From Larix kaempferi (taxonomy: Eukaryota > Streptophyta > Pinopsida > Pinales > Pinaceae): 64,000 bases of DNA. Under the pieces are notes generated by a model, which saw nothing but the letters and a program-made list of their open reading frames with translations, had not been told where the DNA came from and made no database searches. Location: NCBI GenBank assembly GCA_027924585.1, contig BSBM01000186.1, positions 7,068,001 to 7,132,000 of the forward strand, written 5' to 3'. How positions within the stretch are numbered: the stretch's first letter is position 1; every line of letters starts with the position of its first letter. The position numbers and the translations under genes are program-made. Below are positions 34,182 to 45,200 of the stretch, in pieces.

Positions 34182-34739
34182 GAGATTCAAAAGGGGAAAG
34201 GGAAGGTCACCAAGGCTTCTCCCTAGATTACTAGAGAGCGAAGCTGTGTGGCAGAGGCTGCAATTTTTTTTCAAAATTGCATCCCAAAGGATATTTAAGA
34301 GGAAATTGCGGAGGTAGAGCACAATCTTTAGGAAGAATTACAAATTGAGAATCCTACTAACTAATTTGATGTTTTAGCTGAGTGGGTGCAATACCTAGGT
34401 ACTACGAGGGGCCGCTTAGCCTTGCACGAAAGAACGATGGCTCCTTTTTGGGTGATGAAGGGTATTTTGGCCAAGGTTCTCATGGATAAGAGAGCCAAAG
34501 ATCAAGGTGAAAAAGAGCAGATGAGGGATAGGAAATACCACAATGTTTATTGTCATCTAATGCACAAGAAAATAGATGTTATTATGAGCAAGCTCGAATT
34601 CAGGTTTTCCCCACCTCTACCTCTAGACACGGGTGTCTCCCCGCTGGTGCAGTTGCCTTCGGAGGTGGTTGGCTCGTCAGCAAGTAAGCAAGCTCAAGGA
34701 TCGCTGAAGGAGAATGATCAGGATCCTAGATGTTAGGGT
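34182..34739 (+). pseudogene. LINE 3'-region reading frame, part after the copia insertion
   Basis: The clearest part is the frame 34,386-34,736 (116 codons): MQYLGTTRGRLALHERTMAPF is followed by FWVMKGILAKVLMDKRAKDQ, then a charged, probably helical stretch and a Ser/Pro-rich end. I do not recognise a known domain. The FW-x5-LA-x2-L-x2-K pattern also occurs in the third reading frame of the complete LINE further along (FWACRILLAQELRIKEN near 55,447), which suggests the two are related. Stops precede 34,386 in the same phase. It ends at 34,736, and the remaining 400 bases to the A-rich tail are 3' untranslated sequence. Confidence 0.5.
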
Positions 34740-35151
34740 TGAAGCTTAAACATTTCTTCTTTTCCTCTCTTCTTATGTTTAGTATGTGAGTCATTATAGG
34801 TCAGAAGTTGTGTTCAGGTTATGCTTTATGTTGTTAATTGGTGTCTTGGGTCTGTTGTTAGTTGAATAGTTTTGTTAGGTCTGAAATCTTTAGTTGTTGG
34901 AATATATGTAATGGACATGGTTATGCTTTCAAATATGATCTCGGCTCTATTGTGAAGAACGAATGGATATGTTAAGTCTACTACAGGGCTTGTATGTTGC
35001 TTTTTACCACAACAAAAGATGGTTATTCAGAGAGCAATTAAGGACTATGGTTCTTTAGTTTCTTTAGTAAACTATTAGCCTTGTTGAAGCAACAACTCTT
35101 AGATGATTTAACTTTCTTATGTTAATATAATTCTATCTTACTTTAAAAAAA
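34740..35151 (+). other. 3' untranslated region and A-rich tail of the split LINE
   Basis: A non-coding, T/G-rich stretch that ends TTCTATCTTACTTTAAAAAA just before the target-site duplication. The short A tail and T/G-rich composition parallel the 3' end of the complete LINE at 55,660-56,011. Confidence 0.7.
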
Positions 35152-35171
35152 TGATCAATAAAAAATCTTTG

Positions 35172-38100
35172 ACATATTAGTCATATCCACGTCACTCCAA
35201 AGTATGATCAAAGTAAAACAAAGATGCTCTTTTAGAATTTTAAGTAATAAACTATTAAAGCTATTAAATATCACCTATTGAGACATTCATAATTATCGTA
35301 ACACATCAAGTTATTGGAATGTGAATATAATAATGGGTAAGACAATAATAATTATTAGCATTTACTAAAATAACTTTAAACTAATAAACATACACTTTTA
35401 AACACAAGCTATTTAAAAATCTAGTTTAAGATACATGCTTTATTACTACAATCTATACTTTATATATTTAAATAGTACATATCAATTTAGTTTAGCATCG
35501 AAAGAGGAAAGTAGATTGTGTGGTAATCACTTTTTGAAAGGGCTGATGTACTAATCATTTTGAAAAATTATAATCAATAAGAGTTAAAAAAATGGAGGGT
35601 GGATCCTATGGATGCCATTAGTAAATGGATAGAGGATAGAAGAATATGAAAGATGTATATAAAAATTTGGCTCATGAGCCCAAGTGGAGGATAGAAGAAT
35701 ATGAAATATGTATATAAAAATTTGGCTCATGAGCCCAATCATGACATGTTAGTTGACATGTAACATGGGAAAAATAAACACGAACATGATTTGTGAACAA
35801 AAATGTGTGCACGATTTGTAGACCAAAAACACGTGCGTGATTTATTGAACATGGTATAAACCCCCAAAATCGGTCTGTGAACATCCATTTCTTCCAAAGC
35901 GATGATTTGGAAAGTATCGATGGGGAAAATAGGCAGAATGTGATCCCGATTACAACTCCTAGAGGTGATTCAACCAACAATTTCAAATGCAATAGGTAAT
36001 TTTACCAATATTTTCTATCAATTTCTCACTAAATAAATGAATTAAATACCTATAAATTTCCTCAATTCCACATCATCACATGAATAACATGGTTATTGAG
36101 TTGCTAATCATGCCATAGAATTTAATCCACTAAATGATTCTTCAAGGCTTTGGTAAATGAGGAGGATTCTAAGAAGATTGCAAACTTGAAAAACCTAGGC
36201 AAAAGGATTTCCAACGAAGAGGGCATGCAACAAAAATTGTGGAGCATTATCCTTTACTTTGAAAAAATCATGTAATTTGACCATGAAAACTTGCACCAAA
36301 CTTGGCCCTCAAAAATTATTTGTGGAATCTTTGTAATTGGAATTTATCCTTACTGGAGTTGATCAATGCCTTGACAACAATCACTAGAAACAACTCTCCA
36401 AGGCTATATGGATACGTTTATGAATATCTCAAAGCCACTTGGGATGTGTCAATCTTGGTTCATTAATATTCTTAATGGAATAAATTTCGAAAAAGTCTTT
36501 TATCTCTCCTATTAACAGAGGCCTCATTATCTCACTGCCAATGTAGGATACTATGAGCTCATCCTTAGATATAGAACCATCATATTGCTAGATGCATGTG
36601 CTATTATATTTTAGTGAGGCCTTAGCATTAGCCCTATAATTGTGATTCCTCCTTCCTTATATTATTAGACTTGAACAAATTAGATTCAATTGGGATATGT
36701 TCATCATGTCTAATGTGGTATTAGTTTAGAAAGGCATGTAATATTAGGACAAATACTTGGGGCTTAGGGAATTGGTTATTAAACTGAAATTTGAAAAAGA
36801 TTATCATATGTCTAGAGTGGCGTTTTATTCTAGATTCACATTGAATTCCCTAAGATTTGGAAATTTTTATGTGAACATGGTGAAAACTGTATTCCCATAA
36901 GAGCCTATCTCTGTATTAATCAAGACAAATCTAAGGAAATCATGATAGTACCTTCCTCTTAAGAAATGTTAAAAAAAAGAGTAACAAGAAGATTTTATAA
37001 ACAAATTAGAACACAGAATAAAAGATCCTTGTATTAATACCATAAACAATTACTAAAAAAAGAACGTAATTTCAAAGCAATGATGCATAGTTGAATATCA
37101 TAAGATCATAATGACTAATTAAAAATGTCTTCATCTAACACATTCTTAATATTGCTATTCATTTTCGTGAATGGGGTGACTGCCGAAAATCAATGCGACA
37201 TTAATGGTAAAGTGACTGCAAGGGGATTGAGGGGATGCCTAAGGTACTAGCATCGTCATTTCTCATCCCACCTTTGCAACTGAATGACCTGAATATCGAT
37301 GCAACCCCTCCCCGACATTAATGGTGATATGAAGAAGCACGAGGATGCAATCACCTTGAGGCTCCGAGGAATAAATTCGCTTCTGGGGGGTTCATTTGTC
37401 CACCACAAAATATTATACAGTTGCAAAGGTTCATCTTTTGAAAAGAGAAAAGGGATGTGTGTTCATAGACATGGTGAGGGAGCACTTTAGAGTTTCCAGC
37501 TGTCGAGGAGTTCGTCAACCTCAACATTTTACAGTGTCTTAGGGAGGGGAAACTGTTGAACGCATATTGGCAACAACCAAAGACCAAGAGAAAGTGACAA
37601 TTTAGTAGTGTTTTCTTTGAAAGGAACGCATATTGGCATATTGTTTCTTCTACCTTTGATCCTCCATCAAAGTTAGAAGAACCAACAAAAAAAATTTGGA
37701 AGGGAAGGCACTCAAACAAGTATAATATCCTACATTCCAGTGAAATCAATTTTAAATTTTTTAAAATTTCTTTTACAAATTTGTTGCAATTGACTAGAGA
37801 GCACCTACAATTTTTGAAAACAAATCAACATTACTTAATTTGTAATGTATCTATAAATTGGTCCTCTTAGGTAGAGGCTCATCCAAAACAAACTATAATA
37901 GAAAAATCACCAACGTATTGAAACTACTAAAGGTCATTTTCAAGCCAATTATTCTCATTCTCTCAAAAGATTACCTGTCGTATATCATTGGCGAGCTTGT
38001 TCTCATTCTAGACATAGTTCCATAACCGGTCCTAGTTGTAGATTATGCACCAACATCATGAGAACGATAAGTCATTGTAGAGATCATAGTATAAGAAAGG

Positions 38101-38430
38101 GTAGATGTTCTAATGGAGGATTTGTACTTTTAATCTTTTGTTATTTATTCGAACAAATTCATGGAAAGTGAAACACACTCGTAAGGTTGCACACTTGTAA
38201 ATCAATTGAGATGAGGTAGAGTTCATGGTTCCACCTCACTTGAACTAACAAAACAAATACCTATCGATTCCATTGATCCCTCTAAACCTAACAATAATAA
38301 TAATAAATAAATTCAAAGTTAAAGAAACATACGAAGTGTCTTTTCCTTTCTTCATCGAATGGATGAACCATCTAAGAACTCAAGGCCATGTGTACACTCT
38401 AACATACACATGTTGTCCATTGGAATTACC
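35172..38430. other. Intergenic DNA, no gene recognised
   Basis: Mostly AT-rich. A minus-strand frame of 106 codons (35,672-35,992) and one of 132 codons (37,351-37,749) show no known motif. A 54-bp tandem duplication lies at about 35,633-35,740. The plus-strand stretch near 35,930-35,990 (PITTPRGDSTNNFKCN) faintly recalls the start of BED-finger hAT transposases, but too little is left to call it. Confidence 0.45.
35633..35740. repeat. Tandem duplication of about 54 bp
   Basis: GGATAGAAGAATATGAAAGA followed by TGTATATAAAAATTTGGCTC and ATGAGCCCAA occurs twice back to back, at about 35,635 and 35,690, with one or two differences. Confidence 0.85.
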
Positions 38431-41400
38431 ATTCTACTCCTCCATCTCCTCCCCCCCTTCCTCCTTCTCCTCCAACCCCTACTCCTCTTCAATCGCCCCT
38501 CATTCCTCATCCTCCACCTCCTCCTCACACTTTATCCTCTCCCCTCTGCCTCCTCTAGGCACTCCTCAACCCCCCCTTTCCTTTCTCCCCTAACCCTATC
38601 CTCATCCTTCTCCTACCTCTCTCCACCTCCCCCTACCATCCCATAACCTCCACCTCCACCTCTACCTCCCCTCCCTTTATCCCTCCCCTATGCCCCCTTT
38701 CCACCTCCCCTCCCAACTTTGCCCCTCCCCTCCCCTCCAATCTCCCCTCTACCCATTGTTTCCCATCCCCTCCACTCCTTGCCCTATCCTCCTCAGCTCT
38801 CCTCCTCCACCTCCTCCTCCTCCAGTCCCCCTACTACTACCTGCTCCCCCTCCCTCCCCCCCTCCTCCTCCCCGAACCCCTCTTCACTCCCTTTCATCTC
38901 CTCCTTCCAAACTGCCCCCCCCCTCCCCCTCCTCCCCCTCCTCCCCCCTCCTCTCCACCTCCTACTCCTACTCCTCCCCTTCTCCTTCTCCCTTCCCTAT
39001 TTGCCTCCTCCCACCCCACCCAACCTCTCCCCTCTCCCTCCCAGCATTCATAATACTCCTCCTCATCACTCCCTTCACCTCCTCTCCTTAATGCTCCTCC
39101 TCCTCCTCTTCCTCTTCCCCATCTTTTTCCTCCATCTCCACCTCCCACTCCTCCACCATCCTCCCTTTCCCTATCCCCCTCCTCCCAATCTCCTAATGCC
39201 TCTCCTATTTCACCATCCCTCTCACTCCTCCTCTTCCCATCCTCCTCCTCCTCCACATCCTCCCCCCCACCTCTCCCACTACTCCACCTTCGCCTCCTCC
39301 TCCACCTCCTCATCCTCATGTTCTCCAATCTCCCCCTTCCTCCCCCTATCCCCTCCCCTCCCATCATCCTCCTCCTCCCCCTCTCCCACTTCCCCTCCCC
39401 TCCCCTTCACTTCCCCCTTCTCCTCCACCTCTCTCACTTCCCCTCCCCTCCCCTCCATTCCACCCTTCTCCTCCCTCTTTCCCTCTCCCATCCACTTGAA
39501 TTCCTCCTCCTCTACCCTTTCCCCTCCCTTCCCTCATTGCTCCTCCTTCCCCTCCACCTAACCTCTTGGAATCCTACACCCCACCCCTCGACCCTATCCT
39601 CTATTCAACCCCCTTGCCCCTTCCATCATCCTTCACCTCCCCCTCTCCCATTTACCCTCCCCTACCCTCCCCTCACGGTTATCCTCCCCCTTTCCCCCTC
39701 CCCTCCACCCCACTTCCTCCTCCTCCACCCTATCCCCTCCCCTCCCCACTTGATTGTCCCCCCCCCTCCACCTAGCCTCTTGAAATCCTTCTCCCCAACT
39801 CTTCCCTCCCCTCCCCTCTCCTCTCTCCCATCCTTGAAACTACACTCCTTGTCCTCTCCTCCCCCCTCCCCTCCTCCTTGTCCTCTCCTCCTTGACTCCC
39901 TCCTCTTCCCCCTTTCCCCCTCCCCTTCCCCCACTGTACTCCTCCTCCTCCTCCTCCACTCCACTCTTCCTACTCCCCTTCCCCAATCAACTTACACCCC
40001 TCCCCATCTCAACTCACCCTCCCATCCCTTCCCATCCCCTCTTCCCTCTCCTCTCCTCAACCTTCTCCTTTTCTCCTCATGCCCTCCTCCCCCACTCCAC
40101 TCTTCCTCCTCTCCCACTCCTTCCCCCCACCTCCTCCCCCACTCCCTCCACCAACCTGATCCCCCCTCTCCCCCACCCCTCCCATCTAATCTCCATCCTT
40201 GTTCCTACCTCACTCATCCTCCTCCTCACCTTATCCTTCACCCTTCCCTCCCCCTCATCCCCTCTCCCCTCCAGTAACCACTCCTTTCCCCTCCTCCTCC
40301 TCCTCCTCCTCCTCCTCTTCTTAGTCTCCTTCCCATCCACCATCCCATCCCTTCCCCCTCCTCGCCCCCACTCATCATCTCCCCCTCCTCCTACTCCTGC
40401 CCCTCTCCCTCTCCCTCACCTCTCCCATCCTATCCCCTCCCCTCCCCTCTGCTTTCCTTTACCCCTCCCCTCCTCCTCCTCCAACTCTCCTATCCTCTTC
40501 CCCATCCCCCATCTCCCCTCCAATCCCACTCCTCCCCCCTCTACACCCCACCCTCCCCCTCCCACTCCCACTCCTCATCCCATTACACCACCTCCCCTTA
40601 GTCCCTCTCCTCCTCATCTTCCTCATCCCCCTCTTTCGCCTACACCTCCACCTCTGACTTATCCACCCCCCTCTCCCTTCCTCTCCCCCTCCTCCCACTC
40701 TCCCAATCCCCTTCCTTCCCCATCCCTCTCCCATCTCATATTCTTCCCCTCCTCCTCCTCCCCCTCCACCCCCCCACCACCCCCCAAACCTCTCCCCAAC
40801 CTCCACCTTCACCTCCTCTTCCACCGCCCACTCCTCCTCCTTCACCCCCCCTTCCTCCTCTTCCTCCTCCTCATGCCTTCCCCTCCCCGCTCTATCATTT
40901 TCCTCCTTTATGCCTTCCCCTTTTCTCCCTTGTCTCCCCCTACCCCTCACCTCCTCCTATTCTTCCCTCTCTCCCTCTCCCTCCACTATCTCCTCCTCAT
41001 CCCCTCCCCTCCCCTCCCTCTCCCTCTCCCCTCTCCTCTCATCCCCTCCCATCCCTATCCTCCTATCCCTCTCCCCTCCTCCTCTCTCCCTCCTCCTCTC
41101 TTGTTCCACCTCCCGCTCGCCTCCCTCCTCCTCCTGCTTCCCCCCTCCCCTCCTCCTCCTCTCCCTATCCTACTCTCCCTCCTTCCTACTCTCCCTCCTC
41201 CTCTCTGCCTTTTCCTCTCCTACTCTTCCACCCCATCCCCACCTCCCATCCATTCCTCCTTGTCTCCCTCCTCTTCCCCCTCCCCCTTTTGCTCTCCCTC
41301 CTGATTTCCTTCCTTTCCCTCCCCCCACCCTCTCCCTCATTTCCACCCTTATCTCTCAATCATCACCCCACTCCCTCCCCTCCTTCCTCCTCCCTATATC

Positions 41401-42127
41401 CCCCTCCCCTCTCCTCCACCCTCATCCTCCCCCCCTCCTCATCTCTCACTCCTCCTCCTCCTCACCTCCCTCCTCCTCTTCCTCCTCCTCTCCCTCATTC
41501 CTCCCCACCTCCTCCTCTCCTCATTTTCCCCTCCTATTCTCCCCCCTTCCCACCTCCTGTCCCTTCCTCCTCACCTTCCTCCTCCTTCTCCTCCTCCTCC
41601 AATCCCCCTTCCGCTCCCCCTCCCCCCTCTCCTCCAGTGCACACTCCTTTCCCATCCTCCTCTTCCTCCTCACCTCCCTCCTCCTCCTCCTCCTCCTCTA
41701 ATCCCCCTTTCACTCTCCCCCCCCTAGCCTCTAGTTCCCACTCCTTTCCCCTCCTCCTCCTCCTCCTCTTCTTAGTCTCAAACCCATCCCATCCCTTTCC
41801 CCCCTCCCCCCACCTCATCATCTCCCCCTCCTCCTACTCCTCCCCCTCTCCCTCTCCCTCACCTCTCCCCTCCTCACCCCTCTGGTCTCCTCCCCTCCCC
41901 TCCCCTCCCCTCCCCTCTACTCTCCTTCACCCCTCCCCTCCTCCTCCTCCCCTATACACCTCACCATCCCCCTCCCACTCCTCATCTGCCTCCACCACCT
42001 CCCCTTAGTCCCCCTCCTCCTCATCTTCCTCATCCCCCTCTTTCTCCTACACCTCCACCTCCCACTTATCCACCCCCCTCTCCCTTCCTCTTCCCCTCCT
42101 CCCTCTCAAAATTCCCTTCCTTCCCCA
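38431..42127. repeat. Polypyrimidine (C/T) tract of about 3.7 kb
   Basis: The plus strand is composed almost only of C and T, with scattered A and very little G, for about 3.7 kb. Common words are CCTCCTCCT, CCCCTCCC and CTCCACCTCC. The borders with AT-rich DNA are abrupt on both sides (about 38,431 and 42,127). Long open frames of up to 470 codons (Pro/Ser/Leu on the plus strand, Gly/Arg/Glu on the minus) arise only because stop codons need bases that are missing here, so I call no gene. The duplex is a purine-pyrimidine tract able to form triplex DNA, and the G-rich minus strand could form quadruplexes. Confidence 0.95.
40270..42127. repeat. Large duplicated segments inside the polypyrimidine tract
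   Basis: About 400-450 bases starting at the phrase CACTCCTTTCCCCTCCTCCT near 40,277 recur from about 41,737. They keep the same order of landmark words: CTTCTTAGTCTC, CATCATCTCCCCCTCC, CTCCTACTCCT, CACCTCCCCTTAGTCC, CTCATCTTCCTCATCCCCCT, TACACCTCCACCTC, ACTTATCCACCCCCCTCTCC. A third shorter match starts near 41,633. The tract therefore grew by duplication of long blocks and not only by slippage. Confidence 0.85.
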
Positions 42128-43604
42128 TATATCAAAAAACTACATATTTAAATATTACAATCCATGTTCTTAAATATTACATCCATAAATAATAACAACT
42201 AGTCATATCCATCAACAAAATAAATTCATAAAATATAATAAAGAGATTTCAAGAGAACTAAGTTATTTCCAAAAAAAAAAAAAAAATAATAATAATAATA
42301 CTTTCATTCTAAATTAAATAAAAATTAAAACAATAATACTACTCTCATTCTAATTATTACTCTATTTCCAACTACATATCTAACTTAAAAAAACAAAATC
42401 ATATAATAAAAATACATCCAAGTCTAACTTAAAAAAAACAAAAGCATATAATAAAAAACATGCTAAAATTAATTTTTAATTATCTATTTCTAAATTTAAT
42501 ATTTCCAACTACACGTCTAACTTAAAACAACAAAATCATGTAATAAAAAATATCGAACTACATGTCTAACTTAAAAAAAACAAAATCATGTAATAAAAAA
42601 CATGCTATTTTATACATTTTTGTTAAAAAGTAACAATTTATTTATTATTATTATTTTTATTTTGGAAAAACTTGTTATTGAATTATTCCAAATGCTAATT
42701 TAATAAAATAATCTTAAATTAACTACAAAATAATAAACTATGAAAATTGTTTAAAAGATCAAATATTTAGAGAACTCTACTACCAACCAACCAGCATTTT
42801 CGACCATTCTTTGATCACATAAAGGTTTTAAGATTTAAGACCATAATCACCTAGGGATTTTATATATATATATATATATATATATAATTTAATTTCAAAA
42901 AATTTATCAACAAAAAAAAAATATTTTAAAGAATATTATAACATTTTTTTTATCTAAAAAATAAACCAAAAAAATATATATATATAATATTTTAAAGAAT
43001 ATTATAAGATTTTTCTTATAAAAAAAAATCAAGTTATCAAAGTAATGAGAACAAAATAATCTATTATTAATTTGATCTATTTATTCATTTCCTTTCTTTC
43101 ATTAAGGCAAATCATGTTAAATACCTACCTTTATGTGTCCATCATTCAACATAAAATGGAGACGTCCCTTGTGTTTGCTCAGCCAATCATATGAAAAAAT
43201 AATGACACATGTTGTGCAACCCTTCTCATACCTATTGGACAAATACCCATTAATCACTTCACAAAATCAACAAACCAAATAACATATATAAAATCCGTGA
43301 ACATTAACAAGCTTTTCACTCTATGAAATGGAAATAGAAAAAACTTATAACTGATTTTCTTAAAAAAAATTACTTTGAAATTGGTATCAATCTAAATCCA
43401 CTTTTCATTGAAATTGAAATGAAAATTGCAAAAACCTGTAACTAATTTCCTTAACCAATTCCCTTTAAATTGATGCCGATCTAAATACACATATCACAGC
43501 ATATACAATCAACCATATGTTTGGTATTCTTGCATTTACAGTAATTTGGTTGTGGAAGAAGTGTTTTTAATGGAAGAAATCCATAACTAAAGAAAGGTAT
43601 TAAT
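42128..43604. other. AT-rich intergenic DNA with repeated phrases
   Basis: Very AT-rich. The phrase 'catgtctaacttaaaaaaacaaaatcatgtaataaaaa' recurs three or four times between 42,370 and 42,600 with small changes. A TA microsatellite lies at 42,860-42,886. No gene or RNA is seen. Confidence 0.55.
42860..42886. repeat. TA dinucleotide microsatellite
   Basis: An uninterrupted alternating T/A run in AT-rich sequence. Confidence 0.95.
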
Positions 43605-43903
43605 GGTTTTTTAGGTAACATATATGGAAAATCTGTGCGTCAGTTTTAAACCAGAGATTCATTATTTTGTTCACTTAAAAATGTTTAAAATAACGGTTCA
43701 ATGTGAGTAAGAAAATCTCGGTGAATCAGTAAGTACAGGACAATTTTCATATGGTTTTTTTAGGTAACATATATGGAAAATCTGTAGGTCAGTTTTAAAC
43801 AAGAGATCCATTATTTTGTTCAGTTAAAAATGTTTAAAATAACTGTTCAATGTGAGACTAAAAATATCTTGGTGGATCAGTAAGTACGGGACAATTTTCA
43901 TAA
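43605..43903. repeat. Tandem duplication of about 148 bp
   Basis: Two head-to-tail copies (43,605-43,752 and 43,753-43,903) share GGTTTTTTAGGTAACATATA, TGGAAAATCTGTxxGTCAG, TTTTAAAxxAGAGATxCATT and GATCAGTAAGTACxGGACAA. They differ at about a dozen positions. Confidence 0.92.
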
Positions 43904-43958
43904 GGTATGTGATTCAAAAAAAATTGTTCATTTTTAAGGCCGATTTATAGCGGAAAAA

Positions 43959-44545
43959 GACTTTAAACTCATCTAAAAATTTAACCCATTTTCACATTAA
44001 TCGAACCCAATTCAACTTTAACCCAGGCATGATCTCCACGCACCGGAGCCTCTTGATCTCCTCCTTGTCCGTTCGCCATAGGTTCTGTAATCCGACATTC
44101 CAACGCCTTGGAAGATCTGGCTACGATTACCTCGCCAACCCCGTCACCATTCACGTCCAGACCGCCGAACAAAACGACCAGAGATTTTAAAGATGAGGTT
44201 CTCCACATATCTGGTGGGTTTATGCCAGGCCATTGATGAAACCCTATATGAAATATAAATAGCACAGACTTATAACTAATAGCCTTTCTGATCAAAGTTT
44301 CGTGAGACTTTAAACTCATCTAAAATTTTAACCTAATTCCACTTTAATCAAACCCAATTTCACTTTAATCGAACCCAATTCAACTTTAACCCAGACATAA
44401 TAATAGTATAGGCGAAGTCAGAGAGAAACCCTACCTGATGATCTCCACCCGCCCGAGCCTCTTGATCTCCTCCTCGTCCGTTCTGCACAGGTTTTGTAAT
44501 CAGACATCCCAACACCTTGGAAGATCTGGCTACGATTAGCCTTCT
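43959..44545. repeat. Direct duplication of a genic-looking fragment
   Basis: A segment starting GACTTTAAACTCATCTAAAA at 43,959 recurs at 44,305. Shared blocks include AATCGAACCCAATTCAACTTTAACCCAG, GAGCCTCTTGATCTCCTCCT, and CCTTGGAAGATCTGGCTACG. The shared part is less AT-rich than its surroundings. On the minus strand it reads VARSSKxLxCxITxPxxNG-GGDQEA in both copies, with further GGLDVNGDGVGEVI in one. I do not recognise the gene. The second copy has an extra stretch of about 45 bases and a small insertion of repeated flank. Confidence 0.8.
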
Positions 44546-45200
44546 TGACATCCGATTTTGCCAGAAGGAGCTCCTACAAGTCATCGATCCTCAACCCGTT
44601 TTCTCGAAGACCCCACAAATCCATCATACTCACTTATGCTCAGAGGGATTCCTGTCCCAATTATTCCATTGCTAATCCTTTCAAGTTATTTTCCTTCGGT
44701 TAAACGCAGAGAGGGCGGGGCGGACATTGGCGAGTTGATAAGCAACTGGAAGACAGCCTGAGCACTGCGGGGGATTTCTTAGCGGATTTGTTTGCATTAG
44801 AAACCCTACTTTAAGAGAATATTTAAATTGTTTTAAAAATCAACACCAGATTACGAAATCCTCTATGAATTATTACGCCCAACAAAGCCGAGGTAAATGG
44901 GTATCAGACATATGCTAAGAACAGAGCCTGAGGCACCAAAATCCAGTTTCCTCGGAGCCATTGTTGAGGTCGGCGTAAGTCTGATTGGGGATATGCCTTG
45001 AGAGTGCAAGTGTCAGGGAAGTAGACCATCGAAATATTTTCTCCCGTGCCCGCAACAAGTTTGCAGGCAAACCTCCTCCTCCACTGCCTTTCCATCATCA
45101 AAGCAAGGCAGAGACCGGGACCATGGAATTAGCTCCAAAATTCGAAATAGGGGTAGATCACCATATGGAGCTGCGAACACAGAAACCCTAGGCAAATTTT
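44546..45200. other. GC-balanced stretch with short frames on both strands
   Basis: Between AT-rich deserts, this stretch has normal base composition and short open frames on both strands: plus 44,558-44,761 and 44,985-45,191; minus 44,904-45,101 and 45,013-45,237. This looks like a scrap of a gene or promoter region copied here. None of the peptides matches a family I know, and overlapping frames on both strands prevent a choice. Confidence 0.35.

Larger units (their letters stand above)
25978..35171 (+). mobile_element. Short LINE copy (about 1.4 kb) split by the copia element
   Basis: TGATCAATAAAAAATCCTTG at 25,978-25,997 recurs as TGATCAATAAAAAATCTTTG at 35,152-35,171, immediately after an A-rich tail (CTTTAAAAAAA). 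This is the long target-site duplication plus 3' oligo-A of target-primed reverse transcription, so the sequence between is a LINE. Removing the copia element (26,448-34,181) leaves only 25,998-26,447 joined to 34,182-35,151. This is far too short for a full element, so it is 5'-truncated or a deletion derivative. No RT is left. It keeps a 3' reading frame described separately. The single mismatch in the duplication indicates an older insertion than the copia. Confidence 0.85.

Noticed and set aside
35930-36000. BED-finger hAT transposase start (PITTPRGDSTNNFKCN)
   Set aside because: Only about 15 residues with weak resemblance; the second Cys and following His pair are not visible and no transposase body follows.
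38690-42008. Long open frames of up to 470 codons (Pro/Ser/Leu-rich, and Gly/Arg/Glu-rich on the other strand) that could suggest extensin-like or glycine-rich proteins
   Set aside because: They are open only because the polypyrimidine tract lacks the bases needed for stop codons. Several frames are open at once on both strands, with no start context, introns or motifs.
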